Under the pieces are notes generated by a model. That model was given only the letters and a program-made list of their open reading frames with translations, made no database searches and was not told the DNA's origin. From NCBI GenBank assembly GCA_947568835.1, contig OX387602.1:7162570-7226569 (forward strand): a stretch of 64,000 nucleotides of DNA, written 5' to 3'. The first letter of the stretch is position 1. Each line of letters starts with the position of its first letter. A program made the translations under genes and the position numbers. This stretch comes from Protonemura montana. Lineage: Eukaryota; Arthropoda; Insecta; Plecoptera; Nemouridae. Below, one piece after another: positions 53,926 to 64,000 of the stretch.

Positions 53926-54540
53926 ACGCTGGCTTACATACGAAGTAAATGCACACAATTTGCTGCACACCGACAGCGCATTAAAAGATAGTGAACTCTG
54001 TTGGGCAGTGACCTATTGCATTGTTGGTTTGTTTGGCCAAGAATTAATCTACCTATGCAAGTGGACGCGTTGCACGGGTTGCAGCCAAAGACCGTTGCAG
54101 CTATCGGCACGTGACAGGAGACGAGCGCACATGATTATAAAAGCGATAATAAAACAAATTTAATTTTTTTTTTTATGCAGAACGTGTTGGAACTTATTTT
54201 TACCGGAATGGAATGAGGGATATGTCATGGTTGCATACGGTACGACAAGATTTTTTACTGCGGTTATTCATAAATCTCAGGAACTAGTGTGTTCTCAAGA
54301 TATATAATATTATATACTTTTTTTATCGTCTATGAACGTTTAACTTTAAATGAAATGCAATCTATCATGAACGCTGTTACAGTCAACGATGAAATTAACC
54401 CAAATCCACGGTAGGCAGCTTAAATGCGGTTTCAGGATGTAACTTATGTTAATCACCAAGAAATAACGAATCGTGAAAAGAACCCGGTGACTTTTGGCTG
54501 GCGATATCCTGTTCTTAATCGCCGTTCCTTTGGCCAATAG

Positions 54541-54685
54541 ACGCCTGGACGCGCTCCGCTGAGACGCGTCTGCCTGATCACCTGTGGGATGTTGATGTTC
54601 CTGGTGGTAGCGTCGCTAGCCGTCGGCCACTCTCACGGCGATGTCTTCACTATCGGCTACCTGACGGGCTCCCAGCGTCTGCCAG
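54541..54685 (+). CDS. Gyc76C: Gyc76C-like receptor guanylyl cyclase, exon with signal peptide and start of ligand-binding domain (partial gene)
   Basis: First recognisable coding exon of a receptor-type guanylyl cyclase, a single-pass membrane protein that makes cGMP. A pyrimidine-rich tract and AG at 54539-54540 could be a splice acceptor; an in-frame TAG ends at the same point. The open frame runs from 54541 to a CAG|GTAATC donor at 54685/54686, leaving one base of a split codon (phase 1). The first in-frame Met is at 54589 and a second at 54595. The hydrophobic run VCLITCGMLMFLVVASLAVG spans both Mets, so the true start is either 54589 (short signal peptide) or a Met in an upstream exon. 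After the signal region comes GDVFTIGYLTGSQRLPG, the first beta strand of the ANF_receptor fold. The frame joins exactly to the exon at 55313. The family assignment rests on recognition of the sequence; the start is uncertain. Confidence 0.8.
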
Positions 54686-55312
54686 GTAATCACCAATAAA
54701 AAAATGGCGTAGATTTTTTAAAGGAATTCGTTGAGAGCTATGGAATTAATGTTCATTTTAATAACATTGACTAAATAAGGAGAAAGGGCAGCATGAATAG
54801 AGGTGGAAGAAAAGGATGGATTTGGAATTTCACGACCATTGGAACTGTATTGTATAAGCTGGAAAATGAAAATAAAAAAGTATTGCAACCTTTTTTGTGA
54901 TAAGTGGTAGTAATATCGGGTTGCACGAGCTTTTAACAAACAACTCACTGTCAGTTTACCCGTGGTAACATAGGAAAGCAGATTTTATAAGCTCTGTTAG
55001 GCGACCTCAGCAACTCCATGGCTACCAAAAGTTAAAACTACCATTGAATCTCATATGCTTCATAGTAATTTTTGTTTACAAAGTTAGCAAAGAAAATTTC
55101 TATGCTAGAAAAATGTCAGTATTTCTATCAATCTGCCAGCATGTTTACCGCCTATAATTGACGTTTCCAAGTCTTCACTATATTTTAAAGTTAGTTGGGT
55201 TATTAAGGAAAATTGACACGAGGTAAGACTGACAAATGACTGCACCACTTTCTTAAAGCTTCTCAATATTAATTATCTTGAAAGTATCTCCTGAAACCCT
55301 TTCTTCTCCCAG
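54686..55312 (+). other. Intron 1 of the Gyc76C-like gene
   Basis: A 627-base GT-AG intron in phase 1. It is AT-rich and begins GTAATC. I see no RNA gene or repeat of note in it. The ORF readable on the minus strand at 54718-54948 has no recognisable similarity. Confidence 0.85.
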
Positions 55313-55575
55313 GCGACCAGGAGTACAACCGACCTGGCCTAATGATCTCAGGCGCCATCTCTTTGGCCGTCTCTGAAGTCAACGCAGGAGAGCTCGGAAA
55401 ACGCGGCCATCGCCTGAACTTCACCGTCGCCGAAACGTACGGCGAAGAAGTGAACAGCATTCGACAGACGGCGAAATTGTGGACTAGCAACGTGTCAGCG
55501 TACGTCGGTCCTCAGGAGACGTGTGTCCATGAAGGAAGGATGGCGGCAGCGTTTAATCTGCCGATGATATCTTAT
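55313..55575 (+). CDS. Gyc76C: Gyc76C-like receptor guanylyl cyclase, second coding exon (ANF_receptor domain)
   Basis: The acceptor TTCTTCTCCCAG at 55301-55312 and donor TAT|GTAAGT at 55575/55576 bound a 263-base exon. Its first two bases complete a Gly codon, and 87 further codons end in phase 0. The product includes DQEYNRPGLMISGAISLAVS, then GHRLNFTVAETYG, then SAYVGPQETCVHEGRMAAAF and NLPMISY. This is the N-terminal lobe of the periplasmic-binding-like extracellular domain. Two N-glycosylation sequons are visible (NFT and NVS). The Cys in GPQETC is positioned to pair with the Cys at the start of the next exon, as in natriuretic-peptide-type receptors. The exon is markedly more GC-rich than its introns. 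Confidence is high because both splice sites and the peptide agree. Confidence 0.88.
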
Positions 55576-56262
55576 GTAAGTAAAGTCACTGCGTGTGTTA
55601 ACCCTGTTAAAATCATGCTGTAGTGCTGTTCCCTGTAAGACCGTGTAAGGTTGTCGACACTGAGGGTGGAGGTGAATCTAATGAGAGATTTAATGAAATT
55701 AGCATCTCTCTGAGTTGATCCTAATACGTGAGTCGTTTGCCACAATTCGAGTTACAAGTTTTAATCCAATGGAAGTGTCATGACTCGTTAGCCTGTGCCG
55801 TGCATGGTCTATCTCTATGTACTTATTCCGCTTTTACTGTGTGACGTTTTGATGGATTTCCTCGCTAAAAAGATATCGATCTTAAATGCACAAATTAGAG
55901 AAAATCTTGTAACGTTTTCATCATGCGTCTTAAAATCATTCGCTCGGAACTAACGTAAAAATTCAACGTCGGAACTTCAAAAACAAATTTTCTCTGCGTA
56001 TATGTTTCATTAAAACGTTTCATAATTTTTTTTTTAGTTTTCTATTAAATAAAATACGTGCACGAGGTATAATATCACCCGCTCATTTCACGCTCCTCCA
56101 ATTTGAAATGACAGCTCCGGTCTGCATTTCTAAATTTCCCATCGCATGTATTTTCGATTTCTAAAGCTGCGCATCGAGTAGCTCGAGACGAATGGCCCTC
56201 GCAGTTTCATCGAATCTTCGTTTGAATGTAAATAGAACACACCGAATCGTCCTTTGCTTGCG

Positions 56263-56290
56263 TACGACGAGGGGTACGACGAGGGGTACG
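56263..56290. repeat. 12-bp tandem repeat TACGACGAGGGG
   Basis: Two perfect units plus four bases of a third, inside intron 2. Confidence 0.9.
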
Positions 56291-56734
56291 CTTGAAAGAA
56301 ATCCTCAACACAGAAACCGCGGACCCTGCGACCCTGCGCAGCGACGACACTTTAATTTACGAGCCGCTAAATTTGGTCGCGGTTCTGGGCGACCGTACGA
56401 GAGGCACACTCGAATGTTCGCACTGTTGACTTTCGATTCGCTTGAATTGCCCCGCGGAGGCACTTGCGTCGCTAGAGAGAGAGATGTTGATCTGCGGCCA
56501 ATTATCATCAATCCGACTATTATCTGTTGCGATTCATAATTTATTGATTGGAATTAGTTAACTTTGATGGATGGAATTACGATTTGACTTATGGTGGATT
56601 ATCTTCCATGACAACAAATCCATACCGGCAAGGGATCCTATATGTCTGGTCAGTTAATTGGAAATCAGAATGATATATCAATATTTCAGATAGAGGGAGC
56701 AAAAATAATCCGCAACCTTCATTTAATGGATGAA

Positions 56735-56872
56735 TATTGAGACAGGCTTAGATTTTGTATGAGCTTTTTTGGTATGGACATAATAGATTTTCAGGCAAGC
56801 ATCATAGATAGATCATTGAGGTAGGTTTAAATTGTGTATGAGCAAATTTGGTATGGACATCATATATTGTCT
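56735..56872. repeat. Diverged 79-bp tandem duplication
   Basis: The segment beginning near 56735 and that beginning near 56814 share TTGAG, TGTATGAGC and TTTGGTATGGACAT in the same order at a constant 79-base offset. Located in intron 2. Confidence 0.75.
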
Positions 56873-59026
56873 AGATTCAAGAAAGTTAGTCGCATACTGT
56901 AAACAATATCTTGGATGTGTACTACTAAATTTTTTTCGCTCTCTCTTGTCTTAAATTCAACTATAATATAAAAAATATTACGGTTGGCTCTATTAGATTT
57001 TCTTCGCAAAATAAAATTCCTTGCTCTTTGCATTTGCTTGTCAAATTTAACAAATAGCTTCGCTATTCAGCTTCTCCAATGACGTTCACTGGTTTCAAAT
57101 GCAAAACTATCTAGATTGGCCCCTCCAGGAAAAGATTACATTACATTATTTTAAAATATTCCAGACTTTATGACTTGTTTGGGTACGCTGGAAGTTGTAT
57201 GCAACCACAAAGACACTCCAAATTAGTCCTGGGTACGTATTGAACCGATATTTTGCTGAATTACATTGACGGTCACCTGTTCACTTACACTAAGTTTCTC
57301 TTGATCGCTTCTGCTATGAGCTTCTAGTTTCAATGTTTATTTCATTATCATTTGTTGGGTTACTGTGTGTAACTGTCAACGAGATTAATGAAGAATCTAC
57401 TCTATTAATTAATTCTTTGCTATTATTAACATTCTTCTGCAAGAATAATTGCAGAGCACTCTGTGTGGTATTCCATGGCAAATAGCTGCGCGTGAAAGGA
57501 TGTTGTCCTCAGTACCTACTGTGGCCAGTACATTCAGGCTAGACTTGTTTTCTCATAGCGAAATAGCCAACACTATTATATCAAAATGATGCTTCCGAGC
57601 TGCATGCACTAAACATTTACAATGGAGATGTAACATTACGTACCGAATAATAACGTAGAATTCTGTCTCCCATATCCTTGATCGTAAAACTATATAAACC
57701 ACAGCACAGGAAGAATTTTTAAGGATGCCGGCATCAACCAGATCAGGATGATGCAGTTACATTCGATATTTTGCGATCCATATAGTCAAGCGCAGTAGTA
57801 GAGATATTGTTTATTAAATGTGTGGGTAGGTATTCTTGCAAGAAAATATTCTGCGGTGTCTCCAAATTTAGATCTACTACATGAGCCCCCTACCCCACCA
57901 AGGCGAAGCCAAGAGAATATTAATTTAAACCTCATTAGACGACGGCGGTCGAGGGGCAACTTTCTGAGCATTAGAAGAGGCTTGAAAGCTGAACGCACCG
58001 TGGATCTTTAAAAAATAATACGACACTAAATCGATGTTTAATAGTACGTCATGGTTCATGTTTCGCTCCGACTTAAGCTATGTTATGTATGCATCAAGTA
58101 AAGCTGTCACCAGCATGAACTTTGAATATATTTCCAATGCAAACTAATGGGCGGAAAACTTGATCAAACCCGAGGGAAAATCTTTATGAATCTATTGGAA
58201 AGTCTGGCAGGTGTAGTTGAATGTTGCGTGAATGTTGCCTGGCACCTCAATTTCCAGCTATGAATAATATTTGTTGGAAATGATAAATAATGTTTCTTCA
58301 CAGAAAGCTATAGATATTCTCAAAATTGGAAATGGTTTTGAATGTGAAACTAATCAAGGCGTCCTGGAACTCCGAACACTTCTACGTAGTGTAGCATATT
58401 TATTTTGGAAGAAAAATGTAATTATCTCGTTTATTTGTGTCTTGAAAACAAGTAAAATCTCAAGACAACTGCATGAGATTTGTAAACACTAGAAGCATGC
58501 TATGAAAATGTGTAACTATTTCTTTTCTCTGAGATGCTAAAATAAAAGCTGTACTACTCTAGTTTTGACCCAGTCTCCAATTGCGCAGTGATTTACTGCG
58601 TTGGTTTGTAAAAACATTCTCAATAACAGGAAACTACGAGCAAAATGCACGTACTGTGGCGGCATCGAATAGCGATCGGAGTAGTTTTCTAGGACAAAGC
58701 CAAAATGCAAAGAGATGCGTAGAATTAAGTTTTGTGGCGAGGCGAGGAGCTGGCCAGACATATCAGTGATAACAAATAACGTGAATGAACTTGTTGTGGT
58801 TGAATGAACTTCCTTCTAGCTTCCCAGTCTTATTTACTGACCTTACTAAATTGCATACAAACGGTCACACTTTCATTCCTTCTCACTCGAGTCTTGAGAA
58901 TATTTCAGCGCTGAGTTGCAAAAATAATCTTCATTAGTAATTGGATACTTTACTTGGTTATCTTCTGTATATGTTGTGCGACCGTAGTTCTGATTTAAAA
59001 GCCCTTTCCACTACACTGATGCACCT

Positions 59027-59047
59027 CCCCCCCCCCCCCCCCCCCCC
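59027..59047. repeat. 21-base C homopolymer
   Basis: An uninterrupted run of 21 C on the plus strand within intron 2. The minus-strand ORF crossing it (poly-Gly) is an artefact. The exact length is liable to sequencing error. Confidence 0.9.
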
Positions 59048-59651
59048 TTTAATTGAACCACAGCGAAACAGAAACGGCGTCTTTGTTTTTTAAACAAAAT
59101 TGGCAGATTTCCATTTGTCAATAATGAATGTATAGACTTTTTGGGGGGTAAAGTGATTCCTATACGATTTAGTACAGACAGAAATGTTTCTACTTTTATT
59201 TGAATCAAAATCAAATACGAATTAAAGAACTTTTGATTAAGATAGATTGTGTTCTCATGGTAGCGCACTTCTATTGCCATGGCACTAAACTTTTGCGGAT
59301 AACTACCAAGTGGTTATTTTTAAACCGTGATAGGCAGAGGATATTACCAAATATAATCGATACGCTGTTACTGCAGGTAGCCAATTTTACCTTTTTGAAC
59401 ATCAGAAAACCTCTATTTTTAGATAAACCTGCCAGACTTTTAATTTGCAGACTTACTAGATATTCACTATTTGTAGGTCATCGATTAATACAAAATCAAA
59501 ATATAAAATTCGTCCGATTTAGCACTAACCAGAAACTCCTATCTGCTCTTCCTCTGACCAGCTTCCAGATGAACCCTATAATCGATATCGTGTCGTGGCA
59601 AGTGGTGCACTTCACTGGGGAGTAATTCTTCTTGTTCCTGTGGGCTTGCAG

Positions 59652-59774
59652 TTTTGTCGGGACTACGAGACTTCGGACAAGCGAGACTTCCCGACCTTTG
59701 CTCGGACACGGCCGCCGGACACTCAGATATCGAAATCGGTCGCCGCAGTCCTCCTTTCGTTTAACTGGACACAG
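59652..59774 (+). CDS. Gyc76C: Gyc76C-like receptor guanylyl cyclase, third coding exon (ANF_receptor domain)
   Basis: A 123-base exon of 41 codons, in phase 0 at both ends, follows acceptor TGTGGGCTTGCAG (ending 59651) and precedes donor CAG|GTAAGAAT (59774/59775). It reads FCRDYETSDKRDFPTFARTR, PPDTQISKSVAAVLLSF and NWTQ. The segment with DYETSD and PTFARTRPPDTQISKSV is the most diagnostic part of this window for the arthropod Gyc76C group. Joined to the previous exon it gives MISY-FCRD, the expected continuity with no residues missing. NWT is a further glycosylation sequon. A 4.1-kb intron separates it from exon 2. Confidence 0.9.
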
Positions 59775-61605
59775 GTAAGAATCGTATGAAAATTTGTTTT
59801 TTAAAGTTACCCACCGTCCAGTTTCACAACTTACCACGATGTAGACATTATCTCTAAGGGGAGTTTTGAAACTTTTGGCCACGACAGGATTTGTGAACGT
59901 TTATAATTGTAACGTTCGTGTTACATGCGTGATTCATCATACTTACTCTTTAATTAGGGACTGTTTTGTAAGAATCGGGCTAGTCAAAATTTCCCACTCC
60001 CGTCCCTTCGCCGATTCGCATAAATTGAGTTATATTTTGTCTGTCATCCAGCATTTAATATTGGTGTATATAGCTTATGCCGTTATGCACTCGCACACAA
60101 CCTACATAGCTATTTATTAACTCAGAATGCTCTAAGAAGTAAATATCATTGAAAAAAAAAACTATTGGTGCATTTAGATTTTTGTTCTCGATTCTCGACT
60201 ACTGAAATTAGTCTGCGGTACATCCCATGACACTAACGTCACATACAGTTTTACTTTATTACCACAATTGTTTTTACTTGTACTTCATTCTGATTGATAA
60301 CTTAAATCACAACGAAATCTTTCTGTTTTGCGCAAAAAACTTGAAGTTCACTTCACACGCTCAGCTTTGTGGTTGAGCGAACCTGCCCGCCTTATCTGAT
60401 GCATCCCTCGCGTCAGACCGAGCAGCAATATAAATCATGCCTCCTCGAAAGAATAATGACTTTACATATCTTGGAATCTAAATGGGATGTAACTTACCGC
60501 AGGCCGGCTGCGTTTCCAAGTGTCTTCTATCGCGACATGAAGTTTTTTGAGCGATTCTAGAACTGTAGCAGCTCTGCTGATCCAGGCTCCTCCACCATTG
60601 GCCGACTTCCCTGTCGAAAGATTGGACCAGTGCTTGAGTTTGGTGTGCAATGTATTAAACATACAAAATGTGGTTGAACATCCAAAATATAATCTCCGAG
60701 ACCTTGATGGGTATTTTTTAGTTTCCAATACTCCAAGGTTATTGCTTTGAGCTGTAGTCGTTTTATTGCCAAAATCATACTCTTATATGGCACTTGGGTA
60801 GTAAAATCGAAAGCAATTCTGGGCAATAATACTGAAACTCCAGATGTAGGTACACAATCCAATTTAAGAGTTCGTTGAGAACGTTTCTATCATTCCGATT
60901 CAATTAAGTTTAGGTACGTAAATTCATTCGCCTGGAAGGAATGCGATCTAATACAATTGCGTACGCCATGTTAGGTTATATTTTCTTGCCGTTAAACTGA
61001 TTTTTCTTAGAGTTTCTAACAAAAAATACCCACAGACACCATCAGAACCACCAGAATATAAAGAAATATTTTGCATTTCCTATTTTTCAAAAGTGTAACG
61101 AAAATTCTCCTGTCACTGTCAGCGTTTCTTTCTCCTCTCATGCTTGAATGGGTGGGGGCCATCACATTTTTTCTCACAGCTGAAATAAATATTTCACATT
61201 GATGGATGGGTCTGCCTTCGCACATGGTAATGATACCGATATCAGATTGTAATATTCGGGCTTGGAGCTCTCCCCTCTGCATGCAGGATATTTGTTTTGT
61301 TTTGCAAAGAATCTAGCCCCTGCATTTTTGTGGAAATTCAAGTTTCCGCTCCGATTTAAGTCTTAACTAGCTAGCTAGAAAACCCCAGGCAAACATAAAG
61401 GAAACAAACTAGACAGTTTTCCGTAAAAGTAAAAGCACTTTCAGCCTGGATTTTGAATGATGATTGTCTATCATCTTCAACCATTCAAAGAATCTAAACT
61501 TTTGGCTTAAAGGAGATTTCATTTAGCGAAACTCTGAACTTAGTACTGTATACAAAGGTCGGTTTTAACTGTCTGGTTTTTTTGTTACTCTCTCCTCTGA
61601 AACAG
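59775..61605 (+). other. Intron 3 of the Gyc76C-like gene
   Basis: A 1.8-kb phase 0 GT-AG intron. ORFs of 60-100 codons overlap on both strands around 60369-60862 but match nothing I recognise. No repeat stands out. Confidence 0.85.
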
Positions 61606-61792
61606 GTAGCTTTTTTTTACTTGAACTCTGCCGACTCAGAGTTTGAGAAGATCGCGACTACGATAATGTCGACCTTGAAGGAATCTGGCATCACCGTCAG
61701 ATTCCTGCGCTGGTGGGACACTCCGTACCACCACGGCTACAGTGAGAACCCCTTCTTCAGGCTCGTCAAGGACACTTTCGAGGACACTAGAG
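61606..61792 (+). CDS. Gyc76C: Gyc76C-like receptor guanylyl cyclase, fourth coding exon (ANF_receptor domain; gene continues past window)
   Basis: Acceptor CTCTCCTCTGAAACAG ends at 61605 and donor AGAG|GTAGGT lies at 61792/61793. The 187-base exon gives 62 codons plus one base. It reads VAFFYLNSADSEFEKIATTI, MSTLKESGITVRFLRWWDTP, YHHGYSENPFFRLVKDTFED, TR. WTQ-VAFFYL across the exon junction is the usual strand after the NWT motif in these receptors, and WWDTPYHHGY is a recognisable loop. I found no following exon before base 64000, so the rest of the ligand domain, the transmembrane helix, the kinase-like domain and the cyclase catalytic domain are outside this window. Confidence 0.9.
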
Positions 61793-64000
61793 GTAGGTTT
61801 TTGGGTTATTATGATTGGCAACATTGGTTATTATGATTTTGATCAGCAACATTGCTTTAGTATGGGTCACACAATCATGGTTTTTCAGAGAAGGTTACCT
61901 ATTTAGGTTTCGCTGGTTTGTTAGTTTGGTAGCGAGATAAAAAAAAAATCGTATTATGCTCGTCCATTGTAAGATAGGTTTATAATCAACCTCTAATTAA
62001 ACTACGACGCCGTCAGCCGTTGTCAAAGCGGTGCACCTCTATGCGCCACTAAGTAGAAAATTTATCTCACAAGAGCGAGGGTCGGGGGTAACTCACAAGT
62101 TAAAGTTGTCAAATAGCAGGTAGTTAATCGAGTACGGGCACATTCTAGCTCAATAAACACACACAATAATGGCAGTGTTACGGTAGCTATATAGGCGCAC
62201 CAGCTATTCCAGAATGTGCCTAGAATGGTCGTGGACATTCACGTAAACCACAATCTGGAATGGAATCTGGAACATTTGGATGGCGAGTGTTGCGAGTCGT
62301 CACCAAATTCGGCACCCTTCTTGTTTCTGACTGTGGCTTAACTTTAGAAACTAGTGGATGACAGGGTGTAATGGATGTGCATATTAAATAGCTGGTATGC
62401 ACAACAACTAGTACAGAGAAACAAGGTGTAAGTCATTGTATAGGTTTTTACTGAATTCTAGTAACAGCTGTAGCGTATACTTGCCATTTACTACAATTTA
62501 AGGTTGTACAGTCAACGTTAAAAAATGTGTTTATGAATTGTGATTGTGAAAGGTAACACGTGAGTGAGAGAACTTGAGAAACGGTGAGTTACTTAGATTT
62601 TTGCGATGATTGATTCTCCAGCCCGATTTATTTTTTCCTACATGAGAAATATGGGTTTGAATTGGTATATGAAATTATACCGAACAAAAAATAATGAGGT
62701 GGATCTATGAATCTGAGCTTTTGAATAGCGCAATGCTATTTTGCGTACATGCAATAATGTTGTGTTCCGACACTTATAGGTAACTTGGAGGAGAAGTTGG
62801 TGAAGTGGAAAGCAATATCTTTTACGTCGATTGCTGTATTACTTCGACTCAATTTTCGTACCATGCGGATAGCCATTTTATTTTCCTCCGCTTCGTCTTG
62901 TCGGTTTTTATTTTTTATTCATAATACTACCTATATCTAAGCCGACTACAGCACTGCCCACAGATTTTATCACCGGATTTGCAAAAATTTGCTTATGGTC
63001 TTTGTAGTTTGTATTTATTATTGGAACACAAAGAATGTAATAAAATGTTAACTTTGATATTCATCAAACATTTTTAATGGGTTTCATAAATAATATTCTT
63101 TTGAGGGAAATGTAATTACCTTCGTTGACTTGGAACGCAGTCCAAGGAAAGACGCTTTTTAACGACAAAAATCAGCAGGTTTGTTCGATAAGTAACAAAA
63201 ATAAGGAACAGGAAACCAGATTTTCACTCAAAATGATTCCAAGATTACGTTTGTTTAAAAAAATCAAAAAATCATGTAGCTCTTAACCTACCTCTAAACA
63301 ACCGCAGCTAATTTAAGATTTTTCACTAAATGCAAATTGTCAATAGTTAGTCAATCCCAAGAAAACTTTCTTAGTCGCGAGTAGTTAGAGTAGTTGGAAG
63401 TGGTTTCTTGTTGTGTTCAGATGACGAAAAAAACTTATTTCTTTACTGGCAAAACTTTGTCAATTTAGCACTCCTGGACGAAAGTTTCCTAGAGATTAGA
63501 ATGCCAACATTGTTGTCCAACAGCAGCAGCAATAAAAGCGAGCTCGCCAGTCATGAACAGCTGTAGAAATGATCGAGTGCATCGCCAATGACAATGTCAT
63601 CCTTCTTGGAGAGAATTGCATTGTATTTCCGCCTAAACTAGCTCTACTTGGCCGCGTTATTCACGGGCAGATACACAATACGACACCAGCAATTGCACCG
63701 TGCATTTGATATCGTCGCGTCGTCGCCGGGTTTCTGCATTCTCTCGCCTCGTGGACAGACTCGGTGAGATATCGCGCCATGCCATCGCATTGTCCAGACG
63801 AAGAATGCTTCGGAAAAGACTTTTCCTTTTGGATATATGTCCGTAAAAAGTTTTTTTACGCTTTTCTCTGGACATTGCTCGTCGTCTTTGCTAGATAAAG
63901 CTTTCCAATGGCAGTCTTGCCAGAAAACAGCTGTAAAACCCAACAATGCTTAAAATCTATCGAACACAACCAATGGTCAAAACAGGTTAACTTTAAACGC
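61793..64000 (+). other. Start of intron 4 of the Gyc76C-like gene
   Basis: The sequence begins with donor GTAGGT and runs to the window end. I looked for the continuation of the ANF_receptor domain and did not find it. A minus-strand ORF at 63644-63946 overlaps a CpG-rich patch near 63710 and is unsupported. Confidence 0.7.

Larger units (their letters stand above)
36936..54540. other. Gene-free region upstream of the first Gyc76C coding exon
   Basis: No supported exon. It contains an AGAC repeat (41546-41562), an AATG-type repeat (42070-42100), an 11-bp repeat at 47083-47115 and a cluster of inverted repeats at 50000-50083. Several CpG-rich ACG/CGT patches are present (44082-44133, 45127-45175, 50326-50400, 52360-52387, 52918-52979, 53900-53925). 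The promoter and any 5' untranslated exons of the cyclase gene may be here, but none can be identified with confidence. Confidence 0.55.
55576..59651 (+). other. Intron 2 of the Gyc76C-like gene
   Basis: A 4.1-kb phase 0 intron. It holds a GC-rich stretch around 56190-56540 with a 12-bp tandem repeat at 56263-56290, a diverged 79-bp duplication at 56735-56872 and a 21-base C tract at 59027-59047. No additional exon is needed, because the peptide is continuous across it. Confidence 0.85.

Noticed and set aside
60462..60862. Minus-strand ORFs considered as a retroelement remnant in intron 3
   Set aside because: No reverse transcriptase, integrase or capsid motif, and no terminal repeats could be found.

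Overview
This is a eukaryotic, almost certainly insect, nuclear genome window: AT-rich, with very sparse coding sequence, GT-AG introns, microsatellites and a long minisatellite. No bacterial-style operon, rRNA, tRNA or CRISPR locus is visible. The species cannot be fixed from the sequence; the only recognisable gene is a receptor guanylyl cyclase of the arthropod Gyc76C type.

The confident gene lies at the right end on the + strand. Four coding exons (54541-54685, 55313-55575, 59652-59774, 61606-61792) join in frame across consensus splice sites. They give the signal peptide region and the first part of the extracellular ligand-binding (ANF_receptor) domain, about 223 residues from the first Met in exon 1. 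The rest of that domain, the membrane segment, the kinase-homology domain and the cyclase domain must lie beyond base 64000. An isolated exon-like segment at 2500-2617 has very good splice sites and an open frame starting with ATG. It may be a 5' exon of the same gene or belong to another transcript.

The most striking structure is at 12171-18525: two head-to-tail copies of a 2.8 kb and a 3.5 kb unit joined with no intervening base. Each copy has a short unique left arm, a long array of a degenerate 10-bp repeat (consensus ATACCATAGA; 1.3 kb in the first copy, 2.1 kb in the second) and a 1.3 kb right arm. The arms are nearly identical between copies, so the duplication is recent. Read on the minus strand, each unit ends in CTAG after a small hairpin, and the dimer ends next to a T. 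This resembles a non-autonomous rolling-circle (Helitron/Helentron-type) element in tandem, but that is an inference.

The remaining DNA (1-2499, 2618-12170, 18526-54540 and the introns) shows no gene I can support. It does contain hairpins (18732-18763, 23609-23631, 33808-33885, 50000-50083), a (TA)24 tract, a 21-base C tract, several short minisatellites, and about fifteen dispersed CpG-rich patches built from imperfect ACG/CGT trinucleotides that stand out against the AT-rich background.
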